From Casp-alpha2 sp036337015 (lineage in GTDB: Bacteria; Pseudomonadota; Alphaproteobacteria; Rhodospirillales; Casp-alpha2): DNA of 64,000 bases. The stretch covers positions 124,001-188,000 of the forward strand of contig JAYZEZ010000008.1 in NCBI GenBank assembly GCA_036337015.1. The letters are read 5' to 3'. Positions within the stretch are counted from its first letter, which is position 1. Every line of letters starts with the position of its first letter. The notes beneath the pieces were generated by a model, which was given only the letters and a program-made list of their open reading frames with translations, was not told the DNA's origin and ran no database searches. A program made the translations under genes and the position numbers. Shown here piece by piece: positions 34,321-43,062 of the stretch.

Positions 34321-36267
34321 CTATGCTTTTAATCCGCTTTCCATCACTGCAGACAAGCGTCTTGAAAAAGCTTGGGGATCACTAACCGTCTCACCCTCAA
34401 CGATACGAGCTTGATCCATCAATAAATATGCTGCATCAGCAATTAACTTATCCTTTCCATCGCTATCCTTAGCACGTTTAGCTAGCCCTTTAATTAAAGA
34501 GTGATCCGGATTAATTTCTAGGATCCTAGCTGTGAGATCGGGACCTCCGGAAGGGCGATTTTGCTTCAACATCTTTTCAAGACGCGCATCCATGTCTCCT
34601 TCTCCTGTCACCAAGCAAACGGGACTTTCAGTCAAGCGTTCAGATGCACAAACATCCTTGACCAAGTCACCCAAAACCACTTTGAATTGCGCAAGCAATG
34701 GGGCTATTTCAGCTGAAGCCTTAGTACCCGCCTTCTCTTTTCCATCAGAATCTTTCTTTTTATCTTTCTTTCCGGCCTTTTTTCCAATTTTTTCCAAATC
34801 AGCACCCACACGAGTTGCTGATTTAAACCCTTTCCCATCAAATTCACCTACCGATGGCAACCAGAAGTCATCCACTGGATCTGTCATTAACAGAACTTCG
34901 ACCCCTTTTGCCTTAAATCCCTCAAGGTGTGGACTAGCAAGAATTGAGTCAACATTATCGCCAGACATATAATAAATATTTTCCTGACCCTTGGGCATGC
35001 GCGACAAGTAGTCTTCCAAACTAGTAAGATCATCTTGTGTGCTAGAACGAAACCGTGCCAAGGCTAAAATGCGCTCACGGTTTTCTGGCTCTTCGTAAAG
35101 TCCTTCTTTAAGCGTGGCACCAAAGTTCTCCCAAAAAACAGCATATTCTTCTGGTTTTTTTTCAGCTTTTTTCTTTAGTTCTCCCATGATGCGCTTTGCT
35201 AGACCAGATCGAATTTTAGCTAGCTGAGGATTATGCTGAAACATTTCTCTGCTGATGTTAAGTGGTAAGTCTTCAGAATCAACAATTCCTCGCATAAACC
35301 GAAGGTATGGAGGCATCAAACCTTCACAATCATCAGTTATAAATACTCTTTTAACATATAACTTAACCTGAGCCTTACGATCAGGATGAAATAGATCGAA
35401 AGGCTGCGTTGATGGAATAAATAATAAATTAGTATATGATAAAACGCCCTCAACAGAATTGTGTAGTACCATCCAAGGCTCATCAAAAGCATGGCTAATA
35501 TGACGGTAAAATTCTGTATACTGATCCGTTTGAATTTCTTTTTTTGCACGCGTCCATAATGCCGCTGCCGTATTTATTGTCTTATCTGCGTCTGGAGATG
35601 CACTTTTAAGAACAATTGGGATAGAAATATGATCAGAATGCTGTTTAACGACAGTCTCAATACGAATTTCTTCTAAATATTCTTTTTCTGGCTTAGAAAG
35701 ATGCACAATAACGTCAGTACCTCTTTGATTGCGCTCCGCATCTTCAATGGTAAATTCTCCTCGGCCATCAGACGTCCATAGTAGAGCCTTTTTTCCCCCT
35801 GCTTTACGTGTCAGCACCTCAACTTTTTCAGCAACCATAAACGCAGAATAAAAACCAACACCAAACTGACCTATGAGTGCCATATCGTCTTTAATATTTT
35901 TATCCTTGCCTCTTTTATCTCTATCTTTTTTAGACTGAGCATTCATCTGATCTACAAACGCTTGAGTACCAGACCGGGCAATGGTGCCTAGAACACCAGT
36001 CAGATCATCATGATTCATACCGTCACCGTTATCAGAAACAGTCAGTGTGTTAGCTTTCTTGTCAATAGATAGTGTTATTTGAAATTCAGCATCACCTTCT
36101 ATAAGATTAGGCTCTGTCAGGGCTGCATATCGCAACCGATCGCAAGCATCGGATGCATTGGAGATTAATTCACGCAGAAATATTTCTTTCTGACTATATA
36201 GTGAATTTGCAACAATATCTAAAAGTTTTCCAACCTCTGCCTGAAAGGTGAACTTTTCTTGTGTCAT
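34321..36267 (-). CDS. htpG: Chaperone HtpG (Hsp90)
   Basis: ATP-dependent chaperone of 648 residues. The N-terminal ATPase has LISNASDACDRLRYAAL, SDNGDGM and IGQFGVGFYSAFMV; the middle domain has LYVKRVFITDDCEGLMPPYL and SREMFQHNPQL; the C-terminal dimerisation domain ends with DQARIVEGETVSDPQAFSRR. Two lysine-rich inserts (SKKDRDKRGKDKN near 110 and GKKDKKKDSDGKE near 500) are present and variable in the family. It is a single gene, convergent with acnA. Confidence 0.97.
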   Translation of the reverse strand: MTQEKFTFQAEVGKLLDIVANSLYSQKEIFLRELISNASDACDRLRYAALTEPNLIEGDAEFQITLSIDKKANTLTVSDNGDGMNHDDLTGVLGTIARSGTQAFVDQMNAQSKKDRDKRGKDKNIKDDMALIGQFGVGFYSAFMVAEKVEVLTRKAGGKKALLWTSDGRGEFTIEDAERNQRGTDVIVHLSKPEKEYLEEIRIETVVKQHSDHISIPIVLKSASPDADKTINTAAALWTRAKKEIQTDQYTEFYRHISHAFDEPWMVLHNSVEGVLSYTNLLFIPSTQPFDLFHPDRKAQVKLYVKRVFITDDCEGLMPPYLRFMRGIVDSEDLPLNISREMFQHNPQLAKIRSGLAKRIMGELKKKAEKKPEEYAVFWENFGATLKEGLYEEPENRERILALARFRSSTQDDLTSLEDYLSRMPKGQENIYYMSGDNVDSILASPHLEGFKAKGVEVLLMTDPVDDFWLPSVGEFDGKGFKSATRVGADLEKIGKKAGKKDKKKDSDGKEKAGTKASAEIAPLLAQFKVVLGDLVKDVCASERLTESPVCLVTGEGDMDARLEKMLKQNRPSGGPDLTARILEINPDHSLIKGLAKRAKDSDGKDKLIADAAYLLMDQARIVEGETVSDPQAFSRRLSAVMESGLKA

Positions 36268-36591
36268 GACTTTCTCTCTATGATTGTGTATCTAATTTAA
36301 TTGCCAACCCCTGATATGTACCAGCGTTTAACATGTTGCAACCCCTTGACATTGTACAAAGCAAAGAAACAAACCAATTTATCTTTAAATGTAAAATCTG
36401 ATTATCTAATATTTAGCTATAATAAGATGTTCTACAAACTTTCTATCATAACTTAGTATTTAACTAAATTTTATTTAGGATACTGTCAAAATTACAAATC
36501 AAATCTTCATTTTATCAGAACTCCCTTATGTAAATTTCAAATTATGTATTTGTTTTAATAAAAAAAACGAACATCTAAACCCCGTGTAAAA
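36268..36591. other. Intergenic region between htpG and the SUV3-like helicase
   Basis: A divergent control region. On the minus strand a TTGCAA (36336-36341) and TACATA (36315-36320), 15 bases apart, are candidate htpG promoter elements; the heat-shock type could not be judged. AACATGTT (36330-36337) is a short palindrome. The rest is AT-rich and shows no gene. A plus-strand promoter for the helicase is expected but not clear. Confidence 0.35.
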
Positions 36592-39150
36592 ATGTCAAAA
36601 AAATTATTTGATAATCAACGTATAGTCGCAGTTCTTGGACCAACCAATACCGGAAAAACCCATCTGGCAATGAAACGTATGCTAAATCACAAAAGTGGAA
36701 TTATTGGTTTTCCACTAAGATTGCTGGCTAGAGAAAACTACGATCGAGCATTAACAATCAAGGGTCAAGGACAGGTTGCGTTAATCACAGGGGAAGAAAA
36801 AATTGTCCCACCTTATGCAAAATATTTTTTATGTACGATTGAATCTATGCCACTAGACCGTAATGTTGCATTTATCGGCATCGACGAAATTCAAATGTGT
36901 GCAGACCCAGATCGTGGTCACATTTTTACAGATCGGTTATTATTTGCGCGTGGGAAGTTAGAAACAATGTTTATGGGCGCGAGTACCATCCGCCCATTAT
37001 TACGTAAATTAATACCTAAAATTCAATTTGAAACTCGCCCCCGATTATCTTCTTTAAAATATATAGGAAAATGTAAAGTAGCAAGTTTGAAGCCTCGTTC
37101 TGCAGTCGTAGCCTTTAACGTTGGAGAAGTTTACTCTTTTGCCGAACAGATTAGACGTCAACGCGGTGGATCTGCTGTAGTTTTAGGCGCACTTAGCCCT
37201 CGAACTCGAAACGCTCAAATTGAAATGTATCAAAACGGTGAAGTTGACTATTTGGTTGCTACAGATGCCATTGGCATGGGACTAAATATGGATGTCGATC
37301 ATGTTGCCTTTGCATCTACACGTAAATTTGATGGAAGGAAACGTCGCGATCTTTTGCCTGCTGAATTAGCTCAAACTGCGGGACGAGCAGGACGTTATAA
37401 GAATGATGGTACATTTGGAATAACTGGCAATATTAGAACCCTTGAAAAAGATGCAATCGAACAAATAGAGAGCCATAGCTTTGAAGCTCTCAAATTTCTT
37501 TTTTGGCGAAATTCAAGACTTGACTTCTCAACACTAAAACGTTTGCAGCAGAGCTTAGCCCAACCTCCTATTATATCAGGTTTACTTAGGGCCCGAGAAG
37601 CAGATGACGAATTAGTTTTCAAGCGATTGTCAGAAATGAAAGAAATTATTCAACTAGCAAACAACCCATATTCAATCGAACTTTTATGGAAGGTCTGTCA
37701 CATTCCTGACTTCAGTCAAACTTTAAGTGACGCCCATGCAGGTCTTTTAAGTGTAATTTATCACTATTTAATGGGAGAAAATAAAAATGGAACAGGACAT
37801 TTGCCTACCGATTGGCTGGCATCACAAGTTTCTCGACTAGATAATACCCAAGGTGACATAGAAACACTTTCAGGTCGAATTGCCAGTATCCGCACCTGGA
37901 CATATATAGCCTTTCAATCTAATTGGTTAGAGGATTACAAACATTGGCAGGGCACAACACGAGTTATAGAAGACAAATTATCTGACGCACTTCACCAAAG
38001 ATTAACTCAGCGATTCGTTGATAAACGAACAGCAGTTATTGTAAATCACATTAAAAAGACTGAAAAAATACCCGCATTTGTCAATAGTAATGGCAAAGTT
38101 ACTATCGAGGGCTATAAATTTGGTGTGATTTCAGGCTTTAGATTTCAACCTGATAATATAAATTTAATTGTTGATAACACTGCTATGAAAAAAATCACAA
38201 ATGCTGCAATACGCGCACTTAAGGGAGAAGTTACCACAAGACTCAAAAAGTTAGTATCAGATGATGATAGTCAATTCAAATTAGGCAAGAAAAACAAATT
38301 ACCAATTATCGTATGGCGTGGACATTTAGTTGCCAACCTAGAGGCTGGATCGACTTTATTAAAACCTGTTGTAGTACCTTTAACCGATGATTTACTTGAA
38401 ATTAGTGAACGAAAAATTCTGTGCCATCGATGTCAGTCTTGGTTGAATAATACTTTGAAGGAAATATTTGCACCATTGTTAGCAGCCCTTTCAAGTCCTA
38501 ACTTAAGTGGCCCATCAAGGGGATTGATTTTTCAGTTAGGAGAAAATCTAGGCTGTTTGCAACGTCATCAGGCGACAAGTTTAATAAATTCAATGAGCAA
38601 ATCCGATCGCAAAAGTTTGAAACCGTTTGGTATTCGTATAGGGCGTCACTGGGTATTCATACCAACTTTATTAAAATCACGTGCAATTGCAATGAGGGGT
38701 TTATTATGGGGAATATGGAACGATACTATCGTTGCTGACCCTAAACCGGGCCTAGTTTCAATTCCAATTGACAGTGATTTGCCACAAGATTTTTATAGGT
38801 CAATTGGATATGATTGTTTCCAAAAACTAGCAATTCGATGCGATATAGTTGAAAGACTCGCATCAATAGCCTGGAAACTTAGTAGTAAAGGAGCTTTCAA
38901 ATTAGATAAAAACGCCTCTCAATTGATGTCCTTAGCCGGTTGTGGGGTAAAGGATATAGAAAAAATTCTTCAAATGCTTGGCTATGTTCGCAAATTAGGA
39001 GAGAATAATTTTCAATATTTTGAACGCAACCGCAATTCACGAACTAGTTCTAATTACGTTAAGTCAGACCTGAAACAAAAAAAAGATGAAAATAAAATAA
39101 AAAAACAATCACCCTTTGCATCTCTAGAAGGTCTATTGGAAGATCTTTAG
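36592..39150 (+). CDS. SUV3-like (MgpS-type) DEAD/DEAH-like RNA helicase
   Basis: An 852-residue superfamily 2 helicase. Motif I is VLGPTNTGKTHLAMKRML (about 13-30), motif II the DEIQ-type GIDEIQMCAD, and motifs V-VI appear as ATDAIGMGLNMDVDHVAF and QTAGRAGRY. This is the SUV3/degradosome-like family widespread in Alphaproteobacteria. The C-terminal half (about 400-852) includes a conserved CHRCQSWL zinc-like pair and a lysine-rich tail. The S4-domain protein follows by 2 bases, a conserved pair; an RNA-processing role is inferred. Confidence 0.9.
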   Translation: MSKKLFDNQRIVAVLGPTNTGKTHLAMKRMLNHKSGIIGFPLRLLARENYDRALTIKGQGQVALITGEEKIVPPYAKYFLCTIESMPLDRNVAFIGIDEIQMCADPDRGHIFTDRLLFARGKLETMFMGASTIRPLLRKLIPKIQFETRPRLSSLKYIGKCKVASLKPRSAVVAFNVGEVYSFAEQIRRQRGGSAVVLGALSPRTRNAQIEMYQNGEVDYLVATDAIGMGLNMDVDHVAFASTRKFDGRKRRDLLPAELAQTAGRAGRYKNDGTFGITGNIRTLEKDAIEQIESHSFEALKFLFWRNSRLDFSTLKRLQQSLAQPPIISGLLRAREADDELVFKRLSEMKEIIQLANNPYSIELLWKVCHIPDFSQTLSDAHAGLLSVIYHYLMGENKNGTGHLPTDWLASQVSRLDNTQGDIETLSGRIASIRTWTYIAFQSNWLEDYKHWQGTTRVIEDKLSDALHQRLTQRFVDKRTAVIVNHIKKTEKIPAFVNSNGKVTIEGYKFGVISGFRFQPDNINLIVDNTAMKKITNAAIRALKGEVTTRLKKLVSDDDSQFKLGKKNKLPIIVWRGHLVANLEAGSTLLKPVVVPLTDDLLEISERKILCHRCQSWLNNTLKEIFAPLLAALSSPNLSGPSRGLIFQLGENLGCLQRHQATSLINSMSKSDRKSLKPFGIRIGRHWVFIPTLLKSRAIAMRGLLWGIWNDTIVADPKPGLVSIPIDSDLPQDFYRSIGYDCFQKLAIRCDIVERLASIAWKLSSKGAFKLDKNASQLMSLAGCGVKDIEKILQMLGYVRKLGENNFQYFERNRNSRTSSNYVKSDLKQKKDENKIKKQSPFASLEGLLEDL

Positions 39151-39152
39151 AT

Positions 39153-39542
39153 ATGGAAAAGCAACGGATAGACCAATGGCTATGGTTTGCAAGACTTTTT
39201 AAAAGCCGTTCTATGGCCACAAAATTTTGTGTTTCTGGTAAGATTCGAGTTAATGAAAAACATATTAAAAAAGGACATCATTTACTTGGAATTGGTGATA
39301 TTATCACTTTTCAAAAAGATTCATATATCCGTGTCATATCTGTACTAGCACTGGGTAATCGCAGAGGGCCTGCGCAGGAAGCCAAAACACTTTATGAAGA
39401 TCTAAGCCCACCCAGACCACCTGCCAAATTAGATTATTCTTTAAACACCATATTTAGCAGATCAGGATTAGGCCGCCCTACCAAACGTGATCGCCGAAAG
39501 TTAGAAAACTTTACTTGCAAAAATAAGTTTTGGGATGTTTAA
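39153..39542 (+). CDS. hslR: S4-domain RNA-binding protein (Hsp15-like)
   Basis: A 129-residue protein with an N-terminal S4 domain (QRIDQWLWFARLFKSRSMAT, then CVSGKIRVNEKHIKKG) as in heat-shock protein 15 (HslR), which binds stalled 50S subunits carrying nascent chains. A basic C-terminus follows (RPTKRDRRKLENF). It starts 2 bases after the SUV3-like helicase stop, so the two are almost certainly cotranscribed. The exact role in alphaproteobacteria is less defined than in E. coli. Confidence 0.88.
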   Translation: MEKQRIDQWLWFARLFKSRSMATKFCVSGKIRVNEKHIKKGHHLLGIGDIITFQKDSYIRVISVLALGNRRGPAQEAKTLYEDLSPPRPPAKLDYSLNTIFSRSGLGRPTKRDRRKLENFTCKNKFWDV

Positions 39543-39693
39543 GTCCATAAAAAACTTTATCTTTTAAAGAAATTAGCAAATAGTTAGAAAGATGAGTTAT
39601 TTATTGGCAAAAGTCATATTCGATAATTTAGAAAAATAAAAATTGTGTATTTCATGTATTTTTTCTAACTAAAGGGAATGCAAGATTAGGCTT

Positions 39694-40167
39694 ATGATAG
39701 ATCAAATTAAAGCTTTAGTTTTTGGCACCGAAGCTGAAAAGAACCATACCTTAGGAGATAAAAACGGGGGGAATGAATTAGCTATTGCTGCAATTGCGTT
39801 ATTAATTGAGGCGGCAGTAATGGATGGAAACTTTGATGATAAAGAACGCCGGGTCATCGCTAATTTAATTTCAAATCACTTTGGTCTAGGTAATGATGAA
39901 ACCCAAGCTTTAATTGATACTGGAGAAAAAGCCGCTGAACAATCAAACCAACTCTTTGCTTTTGCAAGTGTTATTAAACAAGGTTTTGAAGTTGAAGATA
40001 GAATTGAAATGATTGAAATGCTCTGGGATGTTGCCTGTGCAGATGGCAAGGTACACGATTATGAGGCAAATTTGGTGCGGAGAGTCTCCGGTTTAATCCA
40101 TGTGTCTGATCGTGAGAGTGGTCAGGCCAGAAAACGTGCGATGAACAAACATAATATGGAGCAATAA
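39694..40167 (+). CDS. TerB-family protein (COG4103)
   Basis: A 157-residue all-helical protein with two acidic metal-binding-type segments, AAVMDGNFDDKERRVI and CADGKVHDYEANLVRR, the TerB repeat pattern. The family is named from tellurite-resistance operons, but stand-alone members such as this have no established function. No ter genes surround it. It precedes the ccm operon by about 200 bases with AT-rich DNA between. Confidence 0.85.
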   Translation: MIDQIKALVFGTEAEKNHTLGDKNGGNELAIAAIALLIEAAVMDGNFDDKERRVIANLISNHFGLGNDETQALIDTGEKAAEQSNQLFAFASVIKQGFEVEDRIEMIEMLWDVACADGKVHDYEANLVRRVSGLIHVSDRESGQARKRAMNKHNMEQ

Positions 40168-40370
40168 TTAATTTAAAAATCTTAAGTTTTTAATTTTTTT
40201 ACATAAATTCTCTTTGAAGAGAAACCAGGTTTTGTGAAATTATATTCGCTTTGTTGGCCTTTTTTAATATTTATTAAACTTCAAAATCTATATTAAGATA
40301 TATTCTTCTCACTAGTAAGAATTTTTAGTACAAATAAATACTAAAGTTTTCTGGGTTGGCTGGAGTTCCT

Positions 40371-41006
40371 TTGCCCTTATTCAACGGTAACGATTTAGTA
40401 TGTATCCGAGGCGAACGTACCGTCTTTTCTGGACTTGACTTTTCACTAGATCAAGGGGATGCCCTTATTCTGAAGGGAGCAAATGGATCTGGAAAATCTA
40501 GTTTGCTCAGGTTAATGGCTGGATTAAGTCAGCCACATAATGGATTTCTGAAATGGAATGGTAAGCCAATCTCATATGATATGGAGGATCATAATTCTCG
40601 ACTTCACTATGTTGGGCACTCTGATCCTGTAAAACCTATTTTAACTGTGAGAGAGAATATACAGTTCTGGTCTAACCTTAGGCCAAAGAACCTAATTATC
40701 AATTCCCCCACTACTGCTTTGAACAAATTAGGGATAAGCAATTTAGAGAATGTTAATGGGGCAATTCTGTCCGAAGGTCAAAAGCGTCGGGTTAATTTAG
40801 CACGCATACTTACCGTACAAGCACCATTATGGCTTCTTGATGAACCCACCACATCACTTGACCAAAAAGCAGAAAAAAATCTAATTGATGCCATCACAGT
40901 ACACCGTTCGAATGGAGGAATGGTTGTAATTTCAACACATGTTTCAGATATAGTATCAAATGCTCAAGAATTAGATCTTGGAAATTTTCAGGCGAATACT
41001 CCATGA
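40371..41006 (+). CDS. ccmA: Cytochrome c maturation ATPase CcmA
   Basis: ATPase of the CcmAB complex, which drives release of the haem chaperone CcmE. It has Walker A GANGSGKSSLLRLMAGL, the ABC signature LSEGQKRRVNLARIL and Walker B LWLLDEPTTSLD. Start TTG 40371 is chosen because GGAG lies 5 bases before it; a TTG at 40356 is possible. About 211 residues. First gene of a nine-gene operon whose members overlap; it shares ATGA with ccmB. Confidence 0.95.
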   Translation: MPLFNGNDLVCIRGERTVFSGLDFSLDQGDALILKGANGSGKSSLLRLMAGLSQPHNGFLKWNGKPISYDMEDHNSRLHYVGHSDPVKPILTVRENIQFWSNLRPKNLIINSPTTALNKLGISNLENVNGAILSEGQKRRVNLARILTVQAPLWLLDEPTTSLDQKAEKNLIDAITVHRSNGGMVVISTHVSDIVSNAQELDLGNFQANTP

Positions 41007-41668
41007 AAAAATTTGTTTTTATTGTTCGCCGTGATTTACACATGGCATTGCGTCAGGGCGTGGACAGCCTGATGATAGTAGCATTTTTTGCCATTGCCGT
41101 TATTTTATTTCCCTTTGGTATTGGGCCTGAGCCAAATATATTAGCACGAATTGCACCAGGAATCATCTGGGTTGCGGCACTAATGTCATCAATGCTTTCC
41201 CTTGAACGACTATTTCAGAATGATTTTGATGATGGCTCGCTAGAGTTGCTAGCCCTACAACCAGTTGCATTGGAAATAACAGTTGTTGCAAAGGTCTTTG
41301 TCCATTGGCTCACCACAGGACTGCCACTTATTATTGTGGCGCCAATTCTTGCTATAATGATGGGTCTACCAGAGGAGGGGCTATGGTCATTAATAATTGC
41401 TTTATGCCTGGGTACTCCTTGCCTAAGCCTAATTGGTGCAATTGGGGCAGCCTTAATTTTGGGTGCTAGAAGGGGTGGAACTTTGCTTTCTCTTCTGGTT
41501 CTGCCACTATACATACCAGTACTAATTTTTGGGGTAAGTTCTGTAGATGCAATTATCAACGAATTTTCTAATAAATCACAATTTCTTATTCTTTCAGGTT
41601 TTTTATTAGCGTCTATAGCATTATGCCCATGGGCTTGTGCAGCTGCTTTGCGCCAGAGTTTAGAGTAG
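41003..41668 (+). CDS. ccmB: Cytochrome c maturation membrane protein CcmB
   Basis: Transmembrane partner of CcmA. The 221-residue protein shows six hydrophobic helices, with the conserved GIIWVAALMSSMLSLERLF and FNDD-like FQNDFDDGSLELL segment after helix 2. It overlaps ccmA by 4 bases and is followed after 7 bases by ccmC, so the ABC part and the haem-handling part are co-expressed. Inner membrane. Confidence 0.95.
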   Translation: MKKFVFIVRRDLHMALRQGVDSLMIVAFFAIAVILFPFGIGPEPNILARIAPGIIWVAALMSSMLSLERLFQNDFDDGSLELLALQPVALEITVVAKVFVHWLTTGLPLIIVAPILAIMMGLPEEGLWSLIIALCLGTPCLSLIGAIGAALILGARRGGTLLSLLVLPLYIPVLIFGVSSVDAIINEFSNKSQFLILSGFLLASIALCPWACAAALRQSLE

Positions 41669-41675
41669 TTATCTA

Positions 41676-42407
41676 GTGTTTAATTATTTTGCCAATCCAA
41701 ACCGTTTTCTTAAATTTGCAAATGTAATCCAACCATGGATTGCATGGCTTACAATAATTTTATTTAGTATGGGGTTGTTTCTCGGTCTCTTTAATTCACC
41801 AGTAGATTACCAGCAAGGTGAAACTGTACGTATCATGTACGTGCATGTACCATCTGCATGGATGGCACTATTTTGTTATACCGGGCTATCTATTTCTTGT
41901 GCTATAGCACTAATTTGGAAGCACCCACTAGCAGAACTTGTAGCGAAGGCAACAGCCCCCATTGGAGCTAGCTTTACTGTTCTAGCACTAGTGACTGGAT
42001 CATTATGGGGAAAGCCAATGTGGGGGACTTGGTGGGTTTGGGATGCACGCCTTACATCCATGGTAATTCTTCTTTTCCTATATTTAGGATATATAGCACT
42101 TAATAACGCCTTCGAGAATCCACAACGTGGTGCCAAATCTTCCTCAATCCTTGCGATTGTTGGTTTTGTTAATGTTCCAATCATTAAGTTTTCTGTTGAT
42201 TGGTGGAATACACTTCACCAGCCCGCAAGTGTTATTAAAATTGGTGGCCCCGCTATACATCCATCAATCTTGGAACCTCTCTTAATCATGGGATTAGCCT
42301 TCACCACATATTATCTATGGGTATTGTTGATCCGTATTAAACGACTAATTATCATCAATAAAATTCGTGCTTTACAAATACGCCAAGCTTTAGGTGAAAA
42401 AAAATAA
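41676..42407 (+). CDS. ccmC: Haem exporter/handler CcmC
   Basis: Integral membrane protein that loads haem onto CcmE. The 243-residue protein has six helices, the haem-handling WWD motif WGTWWVWDARLT and flanking His residues (YVHVPSAWMAL and NTLHQPAS). Start is GTG at 41676, seven bases after the ccmB stop. The gene ends one base into ccmD (TAATG). Full family length. Confidence 0.96.
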   Translation: MFNYFANPNRFLKFANVIQPWIAWLTIILFSMGLFLGLFNSPVDYQQGETVRIMYVHVPSAWMALFCYTGLSISCAIALIWKHPLAELVAKATAPIGASFTVLALVTGSLWGKPMWGTWWVWDARLTSMVILLFLYLGYIALNNAFENPQRGAKSSSILAIVGFVNVPIIKFSVDWWNTLHQPASVIKIGGPAIHPSILEPLLIMGLAFTTYYLWVLLIRIKRLIIINKIRALQIRQALGEKK

Positions 42408-42604
42408 TGTTACAAAGTCTCAAATTACTTTTTGATATGGGTGAATATGGTTATTTTGTTTGGCCCGCTTATGGTGTTTTTCTTATCGTGCTATTTGGTC
42501 TTATGATAGAAAGCCTACATTCCCTTAAAAAAGCAAAAAAAGATCTAGCCACTCTCACTATTAATAAAAAAGAGCAATCTGATGATTGGGTAAGTGGGTC
42601 GTGA
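42407..42604 (+). CDS. ccmD: Haem exporter small subunit CcmD
   Basis: A 65-residue, single-helix protein (GYFVWPAYGVFLIVLFGLMI, about 15-34) with the conserved FVWPAYG stretch of CcmD, followed by a basic tail. It helps release holo-CcmE from CcmABC. It overlaps ccmC by one base (TAATG) and ccmE by four (GTGA), as expected for a tightly coupled operon. Confidence 0.92.
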   Translation: MLQSLKLLFDMGEYGYFVWPAYGVFLIVLFGLMIESLHSLKKAKKDLATLTINKKEQSDDWVSGS

Positions 42605-43062
42605 AACGAAAACATAAGCGCCTTACGTTCGCTGCAATAGCAATGTTATTGCTTGGTTTTGCAACTTTTTTGATACTTACAGCCTTTGAAGATAATATTG
42701 TATTCTTTTATAGCCCTACCGAGTTAAAAAATAAAAATGTATCTGACGGTCAAAATATACGTATTGGCGGATTAGTTATGGAAGGAAGTGTCAAAAAAAA
42801 TGAAGGTGCTGTAATACTATTTAAGGTAACTGATCTAGAATCTACCATCGAAATTAGTTACAAAGGTTTACTTCCTGACCTTTTTAGGGAAGGTCAAGGG
42901 GTTGTAGCTGAAGGCAAGCTTAAAAATGGTATCTTCATAGCATCAAATGTGCTAGCCAAACATGATGAAAACTACATGCCGCCAGAAGTAGCAGATGCAC
43001 TTAAAAAATCTGGGCAATGGAACGATAAAAAAAATCAGAGGTTAAAGTTAAATGACCGCTGA
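42601..43062 (+). CDS. ccmE: Haem chaperone CcmE
   Basis: Periplasmic, membrane-anchored haem carrier. The N-terminal helix (LTFAAIAMLLLGFATFLILT) is followed by an OB-fold, and the covalent haem-binding His lies in VLAKHDENYMPPE near residue 122, the family signature. Start GTG 42601 overlaps the ccmD stop; the open frame extends to TTG 42586, but GTG gives the normal MKRKHKR-like N-terminus (153 residues). The gene overlaps ccmF by 11 bases. Confidence 0.95.
   Translation: MKRKHKRLTFAAIAMLLLGFATFLILTAFEDNIVFFYSPTELKNKNVSDGQNIRIGGLVMEGSVKKNEGAVILFKVTDLESTIEISYKGLLPDLFREGQGVVAEGKLKNGIFIASNVLAKHDENYMPPEVADALKKSGQWNDKKNQRLKLNDR

Noticed and set aside
34532..34972. 146-codon frame on the plus strand inside htpG
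   Set aside because: Antisense shadow of a strongly conserved gene; Ser/Pro-rich composition typical of the reverse frame.
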